Part shown: one piece after another, positions 45,638 to 54,894 of the stretch
Position numbering within the stretch: the first letter of the stretch is position 1
How the letters are laid out: each line of letters begins with the position of its first letter
From: CAZHNW01 sp942491575
GTDB taxonomy: Bacteria > Spirochaetota > UBA4802 > UBA5550
Direction: 5' to 3'
Length of the DNA: 64,000 nucleotides
NCBI GenBank assembly: GCA_942491575.1
Contig: CALOBT010000031.1
Location: 248,001-312,000 of the forward strand
Position numbers and translations under genes: made by a program
The notes under the pieces: generated by a model
Told to the model about the DNA's origin: nothing
What the model saw: the letters and a program-made list of their open reading frames with translations, nothing else
The model's database searches: none

Positions 45638-47017
45638 ATGGAAGAGTTAATCGCCAAAGATAAGCTGCGGTACCATTCACGGCAGATTGATACCCTTCTG
45701 GAAATCAGCCGTCTGATTCACGGCCATGAACAAAAATTAGTCCCTATTTTGCAGGAAGTTGTTCGACTTTTGCCTGACTCCCTTAGTGACGGGGATATAA
45801 CCTCAGCCCGCATTATTGTGGATGGAAATGAATTCAAAAGTGAAAATTTTGTTTTCGGTGAAAAAACAAGTTCTTCCCCAATAACTGTTTTTAGCCGGCT
45901 TCGCGGAAAAGTTGAAGCGCATAAGCAGGGAAGAAACAAATCGCCGGCTCCTGATTTCACCGAGGAAGAAAATCATTTTATTGAAATTATTGCCAATGAA
46001 CTTGGAAGTATTCTTGAGCAGCGCAGGACAGAAATTGAACTGGAGCAGAGCCGGGATGAACTCCAGTCTCTATTGAATAATATGGATGATTTTCTCCTGG
46101 TGATGGATAATGACGGAAACATTCTCCACGCCAACAGGACAGTACAGGAGAGGCTGGGCTATTCATGGGATGTCCTGATGAAAAAGAAGTTCAGGGAAAT
46201 TGTAGTCGGCAATAATAACAGTGAAGTTGATGAAATCAGCAGCCTTCCCCAGATAGAAATATCCCTCCTGGCTGCATCGGGTGAAAGAATACCTGTTGAA
46301 ACCAGGATTACCCAGAGCAGGTGGAAGGGGAAGGAAAAGCTGATCGCAGTAGCCAGGGATATCACAGTCCGCTTAAAGGCACAACAGAAGCAGCAGGAGA
46401 GCTTTGTTCTACTTCGAAAAAATCTTGGTGGGGCCATCGAGGCAATTGTTCAGGGTGTGGAAGTAAGGGACTCGTATACCGCGGGCCATCAGCGGAGGGT
46501 GGCAAACCTGGCCAGGACTATTGCGACTGAAATGGGACTTCCTGCGGACAGGATTGAAGGAATTAGAACTGCAGGCTCAATACATGATATTGGTAAAATT
46601 TCAATTCCCTCTGAAATATTGAGCAAGACCACAAGGCTCCTGGATATAGAATTCGAATTGATCAAAAGGCATACCAGTGTGGGATTCCAAATATTAAATA
46701 CTATAGATTTTCCATGGCCAGTTGCGGCGATAGTTCTTCAGCACCATGAAAAAATCAACGGTTCCGGGTATCCCTTTGGTCTCGACGGTGACATGATGCT
46801 CGTCGAGGCAAAGGTTATCTGTGTCGCCGATGTGGTGGAGGCCATGGCTACCCACCGCCCCTACAGACCTGCCCTGGGCATTGAAAAGGCACTTGAGGAA
46901 ATTACAAAAAACAGGGGCATACTGTATGATCCAGATGTGGTTGATGCCTGTCTCAGCCTTTTTGATAGCGGCGAGCTGCTTATCTATGATGACAGAGGGC
47001 AGTTGCGACCGTTTTAG
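45638..47017 (+). CDS. GAF/PAS-HD-GYP cyclic-di-GMP phosphodiesterase
   Basis: About 459 residues from ATG 45638; a TTG at 45563 would add a hydrophobic leader, and neither start has a strong ribosome site. An N-terminal GAF-like domain (about 10-145) is followed by a PAS domain (about 165-275) and an HD-GYP domain with HDIGKISIPSEIL and HHEKINGSGYP, where the GYP is intact. HD-GYP enzymes hydrolyse c-di-GMP to GMP or pGpG. It is divergent from the 7TMR-DISM kinase, which could share signals with it. The GGDEF gene at 57135 supplies the opposing activity. Confidence 0.9.
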   Translation: MEELIAKDKLRYHSRQIDTLLEISRLIHGHEQKLVPILQEVVRLLPDSLSDGDITSARIIVDGNEFKSENFVFGEKTSSSPITVFSRLRGKVEAHKQGRNKSPAPDFTEEENHFIEIIANELGSILEQRRTEIELEQSRDELQSLLNNMDDFLLVMDNDGNILHANRTVQERLGYSWDVLMKKKFREIVVGNNNSEVDEISSLPQIEISLLAASGERIPVETRITQSRWKGKEKLIAVARDITVRLKAQQKQQESFVLLRKNLGGAIEAIVQGVEVRDSYTAGHQRRVANLARTIATEMGLPADRIEGIRTAGSIHDIGKISIPSEILSKTTRLLDIEFELIKRHTSVGFQILNTIDFPWPVAAIVLQHHEKINGSGYPFGLDGDMMLVEAKVICVADVVEAMATHRPYRPALGIEKALEEITKNRGILYDPDVVDACLSLFDSGELLIYDDRGQLRPF

Positions 47018-47137
47018 TTTCCTATCTGAATTTTTAAATTTTCTGAAACATTATTTCTTGACATGTATCTAAAAAAGAGTTTTGCGTGTTATATTAAGTA
47101 CAATATTTATTTATTGCAGCAAAATTCAGGTTAATAT

Positions 47138-48397
47138 ATGAAATCACCATGGTTTAATTTTTCATTGTTTAGATATTTGATGATTATCTTCGTTTTTTTA
47201 CTTACAGTGGGAATTTTTTTAGGATGCGATACAGAGGGAAATGAGAATATTCCTGCTGCTAAACTGACGCTTCCTCAAGTTGAGATCGTAAAGGCCTCTC
47301 CGGGGAGTGGTAAAGTATTTATTGAGTGGCAGTCTCAAATCCCTGATGATTATACATCAATTGAAGTAATTGTTAGCTGGGGTACCCTAAAGGGAGATTA
47401 TCGATTTTCAGGAATTGTCAAACCGGGTGAAAGCAGCTACACTGTTTCAAATCTTCAAAATGGTACCACTTATTTTTTCATTGTATCTCTTCATGTATAC
47501 TCCATTGAATCAATTATTTCTGAGGAAGTAGAAGTGACTCCTATGCCAGGGAAATTTATTTCATGTTCGAAATGGCAGGATGAGGGCAGTTTTGATAACA
47601 GTGCCGGTTTCGCTAGCGGTGACGGGAGTAGGGAAATTCCTTATATTATATGTAATGCCAAGCATCTCGATAAAGTTCGAAGTAAAACTGATAAACATTA
47701 TAAAATAATGAACGATATTAATCTCTCCGGTTATGCTAGCTGGTATCCCATTGGCGGTGAAGAGGGCTTCAGCGGTAGTATGACGACTGCAACAATCACC
47801 GAGAGTGAAAATGTAAAGCCTGCCTACTCAATTCGTAATTTGAAAGTAAATGCCACTGAAAATATTTATTCATCTGATAAATCGGGTCTTTTCGGATTCA
47901 TCAATGGCGGAGAAGTTCGTTATGTAAGAATAATCGATGCTAATATTTATAACTGGAGCAATGCTGGTATTTTGGCGGGGAAAAGCTTTAACGGTATTTT
48001 CTTCAACTGCCATGTTGAAGGCACAGTTGAATCACCTGTCTCTGCTGGGAATGCAGGGCTGCTTATCGGCGAGAACAGGGGCGGGATAGTATCGTCATGT
48101 TCTTCTCGGGGAATGTTGAAGATAAAAGGTGCAATGGTTGGTGGCCTCATTGGTTATAATGATGGCGGCAATATTTTAAGTTGCGAGGCTGATGTAACGG
48201 TTGCCGGTTATGAATATCTGGGAGGACTTGTTGGCAAAAATGAAAATGCTTCAGTACAGAAGTGTGTCGCACGAGGATCCGTTTCAACAGTTTATTCTCA
48301 CCCGGATTCAGCGGTAATGATTGGCGGGCTTATCGGCTGTAATTATAATTCAAGTATGTTAGAATCATTTGCGGTATTCTTGTCTCATCGGGAATGA
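47138..48397 (+). CDS. GLUG-repeat lipoprotein with Fn3-like domain, 3' end rearranged
   Basis: 419 residues. A lipoprotein signal ends at IFLGC (Cys30). A fibronectin type III-like domain (about 48-135, with WQSQIPDDYTSIEV and YTVSNLQNGTTYFF) is followed by GLUG-type repeats: GLFGFINGG, GLLIGENRGG, GGLIGYNDGG, GGLVGKNENAS, GGLIGCNYNSS. Such proteins are surface-exposed and some are adhesin-like. The repeat region breaks off: the last residues FAVFLSHRE do not fit, and from about 48373 the DNA, in another frame, is the tail of an OPT transporter gene. So the original 3' end was lost by rearrangement. Confidence 0.78.
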   Translation: MKSPWFNFSLFRYLMIIFVFLLTVGIFLGCDTEGNENIPAAKLTLPQVEIVKASPGSGKVFIEWQSQIPDDYTSIEVIVSWGTLKGDYRFSGIVKPGESSYTVSNLQNGTTYFFIVSLHVYSIESIISEEVEVTPMPGKFISCSKWQDEGSFDNSAGFASGDGSREIPYIICNAKHLDKVRSKTDKHYKIMNDINLSGYASWYPIGGEEGFSGSMTTATITESENVKPAYSIRNLKVNATENIYSSDKSGLFGFINGGEVRYVRIIDANIYNWSNAGILAGKSFNGIFFNCHVEGTVESPVSAGNAGLLIGENRGGIVSSCSSRGMLKIKGAMVGGLIGYNDGGNILSCEADVTVAGYEYLGGLVGKNENASVQKCVARGSVSTVYSHPDSAVMIGGLIGCNYNSSMLESFAVFLSHRE

Positions 48398-48546
48398 TTG
48401 TCGGTGAGGCTCTCATGGGAATAATCCTTGCGGTGGTAATAATGATGAAGATTGATATATCTTTTTCCCTGGCGGCTGTGTGGAGTATTCCACTTTCCCT
48501 CGGGGCGGTGTTGTTGACCCTGCTTTATTTGTCTAAGAAAGAGTAA
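48373..48546 (+). pseudogene. 3' fragment of an OPT-family oligopeptide transporter gene
   Basis: 57 codons in a frame different from the lipoprotein give GILVSSGMIVGEALMGII and a closing hydrophobic helix ending LYLSKKE before TAA 48544. This matches the C-terminal helix region of OPT transporters (VASGLIVGEALMG-like). No upstream part of that gene exists; the fragment is fused directly behind the lipoprotein repeats. Confidence 0.6.
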
Positions 48547-48562
48547 GTTTGTTTTTCTGAAT

Positions 48563-48964
48563 TTATTTTGTCCAGTCTTCTATCTTTAAGCCTTTTACTC
48601 TTTCAAATTCCTTTGTATTATTCGTAACAAGGATTCCATTATTTGCTTTCACAGTGGCTGCAATGATGAGATCGTTTGGTCCTATTATTTCACCTCTTTT
48701 TTCCAGGTCAGCCCTGATTTTTGAATATTCAATACTTTCATTATCATTAAATCCAACGGTTTCTAAAGGGAATAAGAATTGAGTAATTCTTTCTATGTTT
48801 TCATCCTTTTTTTGACTTTTTTCAGCTCCATATAAAAGTTCAGCTTTAATAATTGATGCAACCTTTAAATTGTTGGGGTTTTCAGCCAGTATTTTCTGCT
48901 TTAACCCTGTATCTTTACCTTTTAAAAAAAATATGCATATATTTGAGTCCAAATAGTATTTCAT
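48563..48964 (-). CDS. vapC: VapC-type PIN-domain toxin
   Basis: 133 residues. The PIN acidic residues are visible: Asp6 in YLDSNI, Glu in IIKAELLYGA, Asp in GPNDLIIAA and the TNN.KEF motif (NNTKEFERV). VapC toxins cleave specific RNAs, often initiator tRNA or 23S rRNA. Its start overlaps the antitoxin stop by four bases (ATGA). It acts as the downstream, toxin gene of the pair. Confidence 0.92.
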   Translation of the reverse strand: MKYYLDSNICIFFLKGKDTGLKQKILAENPNNLKVASIIKAELLYGAEKSQKKDENIERITQFLFPLETVGFNDNESIEYSKIRADLEKRGEIIGPNDLIIAATVKANNGILVTNNTKEFERVKGLKIEDWTK

Positions 48965-49191
48965 AATTCTTCCCTTGGGGAATCATTATCAAAGTTATTG
49001 ATTTCTTCTATTGTAAAAGTATCATCATCAATTGCTCCATACAGGTCTTCATAATGCTCCGGCCATTTTGAATGCATTGATTCATTTAACTTTTTAACTA
49101 CATATTTAGAAATTGATAAATGTTCAATTTTAGCAGCTATTTCCAGTTGTCTCAGGGTTTTTTCATCTATATACAGCGATAACTGAGGCAT
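48961..49191 (-). CDS. Antitoxin with ribbon-helix-helix DNA-binding start, partner of VapC
   Basis: 76 residues. The N-terminal 40 (LSLYIDEKTLRQLEIAAK ... SISKYVVKKL) are a CopG-like ribbon-helix-helix; the acidic tail (DDDTFTIEEINNFDND) should wrap around the toxin. AAGGAG lies six bases before the ATG. It should both repress its own operon and neutralise the VapC encoded immediately after it. Confidence 0.87.
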   Translation of the reverse strand: MPQLSLYIDEKTLRQLEIAAKIEHLSISKYVVKKLNESMHSKWPEHYEDLYGAIDDDTFTIEEINNFDNDSPREEL

Positions 49192-49337
49192 TTTTTTCTC
49201 CTTTATTCAAGTATATTATAAAATATACTTGTTTTTGATTAAAATGACAATTCTTTTTTACGGTAAGTATGGTGATGTAATTTTTTTTGAATCTGCTGAC
49301 TTCTGTTACTACCTTTAATCAAGAGGGATAGACCCCG

Positions 49338-49502
49338 ATGAGCAAGGGAAACAACCATATAGATCGACGCCAGAAACAGCGGAGGTTTTTTGAGCAGCGC
49401 AAAATAGAGCGGCGTGCCTCTGAACGGAAGGACTTTGCCCGAAGGGTTTTTGACCGGCGTCTTTTTGACCGTCGATTTTTAAGGGATCTTGAATGCGAGT
49501 GA
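49338..49502 (+). CDS. Possible 54-residue arginine-rich small protein
   Basis: ATG 49338 to TGA 49500 gives a very basic peptide with repeated RR and FDRR motifs (for example ARRVFDRRLFDRRF). An AGAGGG lies about 7 bases upstream of the ATG. No family known. It overlaps no other credible gene, since the minus-strand frame here lacks support, but the composition could be chance. Confidence 0.35.
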   Translation: MSKGNNHIDRRQKQRRFFEQRKIERRASERKDFARRVFDRRLFDRRFLRDLECE

Positions 49503-49504
49503 AA

Positions 49505-50017
49505 TTATGATTGATCCCGGTTTTCCGCCGTGGGTTCATTCTTTATATCCATCTGATTGTTAAAGAGACGTCTCAGGGTGTCTCTTTTTTCTTTGAAATC
49601 AGGACCAAAGGATATATCGGACATCCGGCATGTTTGGTTTCTAAGATCATAGCGGTAACTGAGAAAAAGAAGGTAGACCTGGTCATCCTGGCGATCCTTC
49701 AGTTTGAAAAATATCGAAAATCCGGTTCCGGTATGGTAGAACCATGCCCGTATGATATTTATTTTATTATTGCGGCAGTCCTGGAGAAAAATGCCCATCC
49801 GGTCGATGAGGCGGGCCCCGGAACGTTTTTCTCCTATATAAAGGCGAATCAGTTTTTGAATCGCTTCCTGGCTATGAGGATTCTCCTGCAGTAAAACTTC
49901 CAGCATCCTTTCGTTATTCTTTTGCAGCTGTTTTTCTGAAATAGCCCCCTGCAGGGCCGTCCCGAAGGTAAATCCGATAATTATCACGATTATTACAGTG
50001 ATAGACTTTTTCTTCAT
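49505..50017 (-). CDS. Unknown exported or membrane-anchored protein
   Basis: 170 residues with an N-terminal hydrophobic helix (about 5-24) and a soluble, Gln/Arg-rich body with a helical segment resembling a tetratricopeptide unit (LLQENPHSQEAIQKLIRLYIGEK). No catalytic motif. The start region has a poor ribosome site. It diverges from the PBP gene, so a link to the envelope is possible but not shown. Confidence 0.68.
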   Translation of the reverse strand: MKKKSITVIIVIIIGFTFGTALQGAISEKQLQKNNERMLEVLLQENPHSQEAIQKLIRLYIGEKRSGARLIDRMGIFLQDCRNNKINIIRAWFYHTGTGFSIFFKLKDRQDDQVYLLFLSYRYDLRNQTCRMSDISFGPDFKEKRDTLRRLFNNQMDIKNEPTAENRDQS

Positions 50018-50097
50018 GGCAAACCGTCCGATAAATTAACTGTGAATGACCGGCAGGTACCGAAGTACCGGAAGGAACCGGTTTTTCCTGTAGAAAT

Positions 50098-52482
50098 ATG
50101 AAAAAAATAACCGGTTATATTATAATATCAATAATTGTCTGCGTGGCAGCCCTTCCTTTTTTATTTATCGTCTCAGGTTACCATGATGCATATCAAATTA
50201 TTGGGAAAAAACTCGAATATCGCCCCCGCCTGGCCACAACCGTCTATGATGTCAGGGGGGAGGTCGTGGCTGAACTTTTTGATGAGAACCGAAGATATGT
50301 ACCCCTCAAAAAGATGCCCTCTCATTTGCGGGGGGCCTTTATTGCCGCGGAAGACCAGAATTTTTATTCCCATGGGGGTTTTGATATCTTTTCCATTTTC
50401 AGGGCACTGGCGGTTGACCTGGTAAAGGGCGAAATTCGCCAGGGGGGAAGTACAATCACACAACAGCTGGCAAAACAGCTATATGCGGGAAATCAGCGCA
50501 CCCTCAAGCGTAAAATGGTGGAACTTTTCATTTCCCGCGAACTGGAAAACAGCCTCAGCAAGGATGAAATTCTGGAGAGATATCTTAATCATATATATTT
50601 CGGACATGGCGTTTATGGAATAGGAGCCGCCTCGCGGTTTTATTTCAGCAAAGTACCCGGAAAATTAGGATACGGTGAGGCGGCACTTCTGGCGGCACTA
50701 CCTTCCGCACCGGCGAAATATTCCCCCATCAAGCATCCAAGGGCGGCGATGATCAGGTCGCGTCAGGTCCTTGCGTCAATGGATGGAATGGGATTTATCA
50801 AAAAGGGAGATTTCAGGGAGCATTATAATACTTTCTGGAGGGAATATTTCTCAGCGATGAGACTCAGGTCGCCCTCAGTTTCCGTCCATGGAGATCTTTC
50901 CGACAGGGCCCCCTATTTTACCGATTATATAAGGAAAATTCTCCTGGCAAAATATGGGGAAGAAAGGGTTTACACGGGGGGGCTGAAGGTTTATACCACC
51001 CTTGATCTGCGGATGCAGAATGCTGCGCGGGAGGCCCTTCAGAAAAAAATTCTAGAACAGCGGCGGATTGCAGACAGCCGTAACCGGTATCTCCTGAAAG
51101 GACTCGATGCAGATCTTGTAAATAGAAATTTTTCGAAAAAACAGCAGAAAAAACTCGGAAAGCGGTTTTTACGCGATTTTTATCAGAAAATGCAGGGTGA
51201 TTCCCTTGAGGCTCTGACCCTGATGACGGGTATTTTCGGTGACCGGGGACTGGCGAAAATTTTCGATGGCCTGAACGCATCAATATCCGATTTACGCCGT
51301 AATACCCGCGTACAGGGGGCCCTCGTGGCGATGGACCATCACAGCGGGGGAATAAGGGCAATGATCGGTGGACATGAGTATGTTCCCGGTGACCAGCTGA
51401 ATCGGGCATACCAGGCGAGGCGTCAGCCCGGTTCAGCCTTCAAAATTTTTGTCTACGGCGCGGGAATAGTATCTGAAAAGATAACACCCGCAACTGCCTT
51501 TCTCGATCTGCCGGTAATTTTCAAGGAGAGAAAGAAGACATGGGCCCCCTCCAATTATGAAAAAAAATTCAGGGGCCGTGTCCTGGCGCGAAGGGCCCTG
51601 GCGGCTTCCCTGAATATTACTTCTATAAAAGCCTATGAACTTTTAGGGGGTGAAAAAATTGCCCTTTACGCCTCAAAACTTGCCGGAGTCCCGAAGAAAA
51701 GATTTGAGGTGGATCCGACCCTTGCCCTGGGGACTTCGGAACTGACGCCCCTGGAAATGGCGGCGGGAATATCCGTTTATGCAAGCGGCGGTATCAAAAC
51801 AAGTCCCCATGGAATACTCCGAATTGAAGACTCCTCCGGGAAGGTTATTCATCGGACATCCTTAACCGGGAAGCGATTGATTTCACGTGAATCCGCCTTT
51901 CTGATGACCAGTATGCTTAAAGGTGTTGTAGATTACGGTACCGCCTCCGGTGCAGTCAGATCTGCAGCGGGATTCAAAGGGGCCGCAGCGGGAAAAACCG
52001 GTACCAACACAAAGTATCGTGACGCATGGTTTGCGGGATATACTCCTGACCTTACTGCAGTTGTCTGGCTTGGCTGTAACTCCCCCAAATACAGCCTCGG
52101 CTCCGGACAGGGGGGCGCCCAGGCTGCTGCCCCGGTATGGGGTGCCTTTATGAAAAAAATTTCTGACTTCCGAAAAAGAAAAAACTTCCCCTCCAGACCC
52201 CGTGGGATTGTTACCGTCAGTATATGTAAGAAAACAGGACTGCTCCCTGAGAAGGGGTGCTCCCGAAGGAATGAATTTTTCAAAAGGAATACCGAACCGC
52301 AAGAATATTGTGACGGGGATCACAGTGACATGATGTCGGTTTTTGATGTGGCAAAAAAAAGAAAATCAAAACTTCTCGAAAGGGAACTGGAAAAAATGAA
52401 AAGAAGAAGGCTCAACAGTAATGAAAAGGAAGTTGAAAAATCATCGGATGGCTATGTAATCGAAGAGTTCAGGTTTCAATAG
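50098..52482 (+). CDS. Bifunctional class A penicillin-binding protein (PBP1A family)
   Basis: 794 residues. A TM anchor (about 8-28), then a glycosyltransferase family 51 domain with AAEDQNFYSHGG, GGSTITQQLAKQL and RTLKRKMVELFISRELE. The transpeptidase domain has SxxK in RQPGSAFK, SxN in ASLNIT and KTG in AAAGKTGTNTKY. It polymerises and cross-links peptidoglycan in the periplasm. The C-terminal extension ends with a charged tail. The ribosome site is weak. The next gene, a zinc-ribbon membrane protein, is 65 bases away and may be co-transcribed. Confidence 0.96.
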   Translation: MKKITGYIIISIIVCVAALPFLFIVSGYHDAYQIIGKKLEYRPRLATTVYDVRGEVVAELFDENRRYVPLKKMPSHLRGAFIAAEDQNFYSHGGFDIFSIFRALAVDLVKGEIRQGGSTITQQLAKQLYAGNQRTLKRKMVELFISRELENSLSKDEILERYLNHIYFGHGVYGIGAASRFYFSKVPGKLGYGEAALLAALPSAPAKYSPIKHPRAAMIRSRQVLASMDGMGFIKKGDFREHYNTFWREYFSAMRLRSPSVSVHGDLSDRAPYFTDYIRKILLAKYGEERVYTGGLKVYTTLDLRMQNAAREALQKKILEQRRIADSRNRYLLKGLDADLVNRNFSKKQQKKLGKRFLRDFYQKMQGDSLEALTLMTGIFGDRGLAKIFDGLNASISDLRRNTRVQGALVAMDHHSGGIRAMIGGHEYVPGDQLNRAYQARRQPGSAFKIFVYGAGIVSEKITPATAFLDLPVIFKERKKTWAPSNYEKKFRGRVLARRALAASLNITSIKAYELLGGEKIALYASKLAGVPKKRFEVDPTLALGTSELTPLEMAAGISVYASGGIKTSPHGILRIEDSSGKVIHRTSLTGKRLISRESAFLMTSMLKGVVDYGTASGAVRSAAGFKGAAAGKTGTNTKYRDAWFAGYTPDLTAVVWLGCNSPKYSLGSGQGGAQAAAPVWGAFMKKISDFRKRKNFPSRPRGIVTVSICKKTGLLPEKGCSRRNEFFKRNTEPQEYCDGDHSDMMSVFDVAKKRKSKLLERELEKMKRRRLNSNEKEVEKSSDGYVIEEFRFQ

Positions 52483-52547
52483 ATTGTGGGCGGGATATTT
52501 CTTGCAGGTGGCATTCAAATAATATATAATAAGGGGAACTTTCGGGA

Positions 52548-54026
52548 ATGGCAGTAAGTGCGGAAAATAAAATGAAAATAACATGTTCTGAGTGCAGCAG
52601 CCATTACAGTATGAGCCGTGGTGACATTTCCGCGCTGCCATATTCCATTATGAACTGCAGTACCTGCCGTCAGAAAATTAAAATTATTATCTGCCCCCGG
52701 TGCTCTTCGTGTTATACCGTAACCTTTGGTGCGGTGAACAGTCCCCGGTACATGATGACGTGCCGGCGGTGCAGTCATAACTTTGTCGTCTCCTTCCCGC
52801 CGGTAAAATCTGCCGCAGGGGTTTCGCAGCAGGTTTCACCAAAGAAAGAGTCTGCAGGAGTCGAGTTTTTTCAGAAAACAGGAAATGACAGGAAACAGGC
52901 AAAGGTTCTTCCCAAAAGCAGGGTGGTTTTTCCCCCGGAAAGAAATACCGGCAACCGGGTTGAAAAGAAATCCGAATACCGGCAGCCTGCTGAGTCAAGC
53001 CCCATGCCCGGTTCCTTTGAACTTTCGGAGATTATTGATTGTATCACCGGTGCCTTTTCCTTTTCTCGCCTGGCTGCGGGTTTTGCCGGCATCCTGGTCA
53101 TGATGGTTTCCTATAAGTTAATGGAAGGTGCGGGTCTTCTTCTCCAGGGTGTGCCGGTTCTTGGGGCCCTCCGGTCCTGGATCAGCGCCGGTTTACTTTT
53201 TTTTCTCTACACGCTGATTGCCGCGGGTATGGCCCGGAGTACATTTGAGGAGTTGTTTTTCAATAGATCACTTTCTTTTGGTGGAATTGCTTCCTCGATG
53301 CTTGCCCTCTCTCCTTCTCTTCTCGGGTCGAGTTTTCTTGTACTTATATTGCTGGAATCCTCACTGCTTCTTTTCGGATTGATTCCCCTTGTGGGGCCGT
53401 TACTATTTGCCCTTCTCTTTCTGCCCGTATACGGCATTTCCCTCGCGGCGGTTCTCCTCATTGCCGTCGGTTTCTGGTTTTATCCTCCCCTGGTGGTGCA
53501 CCGGAAGACAGGTGTTGGTGACAATGCGGTTAACCTCCTTGTTTTTATTAAAAAGCATAACCTGAAACTTTTTATGGTGATTCCTGTTCTGGGGGCCTTC
53601 TCCACGGTGGTTGTGATGATGTTGTTTATTCTTCATCACGGGGCATTGCTGATAAGCAGTCTTCTATCTTCCGGGATTCTCGGTGAGAGGTTCGGCAGTA
53701 TTCTTGCGTCGGTACCGCCGTCGCTGCAGGCACTGGGAGATTTTTCAGCCATGGCGCATATGGCGGGGCAGTATGGTGTCTACCTCGGGGCCCTTGTCTC
53801 TTCAGAGAGCATAGCGGGTGTTATACTGGGAGCGGTTATGGCATCTGTTACGGCCCTCCTTGGGGCCATAGCCCTCTCAGTGGTTGCGGCGTTGTCCACC
53901 TATACATACCTGGCACTGGAGCGGGGTCGTGATCCCGGTGACCGGAAAAAGGCGGCCCTGCTCGGGCTTGTAATACTTTTTATGATGATGCTTCTACTCT
54001 TCAGGAGGATTATCGGGGTATTTTAG
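52548..54026 (+). CDS. Zinc-ribbon membrane protein with two MJ0042-like fingers
   Basis: 492 residues. The N-terminal 90 carry two zinc ribbons, CSECSSHYSM ... CSTCRQK and CPRCSSCY ... CRRCSHNF, spaced like MJ0042/YhfH-type fingers. A linker follows, then about seven hydrophobic helices from residue 170 to the end. No transporter or enzyme motif is evident. AAGGGGA precedes ATG 52548 by nine bases. Its position behind PBP1A suggests envelope function, but nothing more specific can be claimed. Confidence 0.72.
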   Translation: MAVSAENKMKITCSECSSHYSMSRGDISALPYSIMNCSTCRQKIKIIICPRCSSCYTVTFGAVNSPRYMMTCRRCSHNFVVSFPPVKSAAGVSQQVSPKKESAGVEFFQKTGNDRKQAKVLPKSRVVFPPERNTGNRVEKKSEYRQPAESSPMPGSFELSEIIDCITGAFSFSRLAAGFAGILVMMVSYKLMEGAGLLLQGVPVLGALRSWISAGLLFFLYTLIAAGMARSTFEELFFNRSLSFGGIASSMLALSPSLLGSSFLVLILLESSLLLFGLIPLVGPLLFALLFLPVYGISLAAVLLIAVGFWFYPPLVVHRKTGVGDNAVNLLVFIKKHNLKLFMVIPVLGAFSTVVVMMLFILHHGALLISSLLSSGILGERFGSILASVPPSLQALGDFSAMAHMAGQYGVYLGALVSSESIAGVILGAVMASVTALLGAIALSVVAALSTYTYLALERGRDPGDRKKAALLGLVILFMMMLLLFRRIIGVF

Positions 54027-54067
54027 CTCTTATAGAGCGCAATTTGATAAAATATTTATATTTAGCC

Positions 54068-54096
54068 TTGACGATATTACAGATTTTTGTTAATAA
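54068..54096 (+). promoter_or_regulatory. Promoter candidate for the beta-barrel gene
   Basis: TTGACG at 54068-54073 and TAATAA at 54091-54096 with 17-base spacing, 47 bases before the start codon. Confidence 0.38.
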
Positions 54097-54142
54097 ATAT
54101 GGGTTACATAAAAATTGAATTATTTTTTGGAGGAGTAAATTA

Positions 54143-54751
54143 ATGAAAAGATTTCTTGTTCTCATTTCAGCTGTATGTGTTATCTCTTTTTCTGCAGCTC
54201 AGGCTGATGCCAGTATGATTCTTTCTCTGTCCGGTGGATACAACTTCGCTGCCGGTGATACCATCGACATGTTTGATGCTGTATATGCAGGCATTGATGA
54301 TAAAACCAAGGGCGGGGGAGCAGTGCATCTCGATCTATGGTTTGGAACTGATATGTTTCAGTTTGGTGCAAGTCTTGGGTATACCGGGTTATATTCTATT
54401 GATGATTCATTTTATGCAGGGGCGGATTTTATTGAGTATAAGGCTCATTTTGCCTATATTCCTATCTCTGTACAGGCCCGTGTATTCCCCCTCGGCGGCT
54501 TCTACGTGGGAGCCCTTGCAGGATACTATTATCCAATCATTACCCAGGAGGCAAAAATTAACGGTGTTAAGCAGCCGGATGTCTCCGACACCGGGGATTA
54601 TCAGTACGGTATCGGCCTCATGACAGGTTATGAAATTGCCCTGATTGATTTTCTTGTACTGGGAGTACAGATTCGTTACCAGCTTGTTATGGATGGTGAT
54701 GACGTAAATCACAACACCGCCCTCATGTTGACAGCGGGACTTAAATTCTAA
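54143..54751 (+). CDS. Small outer-membrane beta-barrel-like protein
   Basis: 202 residues with a signal peptide (about 1-24, ending near AQADA). The mature chain alternates hydrophobic and polar residues, is rich in Gly and aromatic residues, and ends in LTAGLKF, with terminal phenylalanine as in outer-membrane barrels. GGAGGAG precedes the ATG. It resembles opacity or OmpW-sized barrels of eight strands, without a specific family. A strong terminator follows. Confidence 0.75.
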   Translation: MKRFLVLISAVCVISFSAAQADASMILSLSGGYNFAAGDTIDMFDAVYAGIDDKTKGGGAVHLDLWFGTDMFQFGASLGYTGLYSIDDSFYAGADFIEYKAHFAYIPISVQARVFPLGGFYVGALAGYYYPIITQEAKINGVKQPDVSDTGDYQYGIGLMTGYEIALIDFLVLGVQIRYQLVMDGDDVNHNTALMLTAGLKF

Positions 54752-54770
54752 TTAGAATAACATAGAAACG

Positions 54771-54804
54771 AAAGAGGGGCATCGCCTTGCGATGCCCCTC
54801 TTTT
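54771..54804 (+). terminator. Rho-independent terminator after the beta-barrel gene
   Basis: A 15-bp perfect stem (54771-54785 with 54789-54803), 3-base loop and TTTT end. Confidence 0.92.
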
Positions 54805-54894
54805 GTTTAGTATTTGCTCCCGCCGGGTAAAAATTACTTGTCAATTTTTACCCTCCCGTTTCTCCTGGTGAAAAACATACTGGATTGTCAGGCT

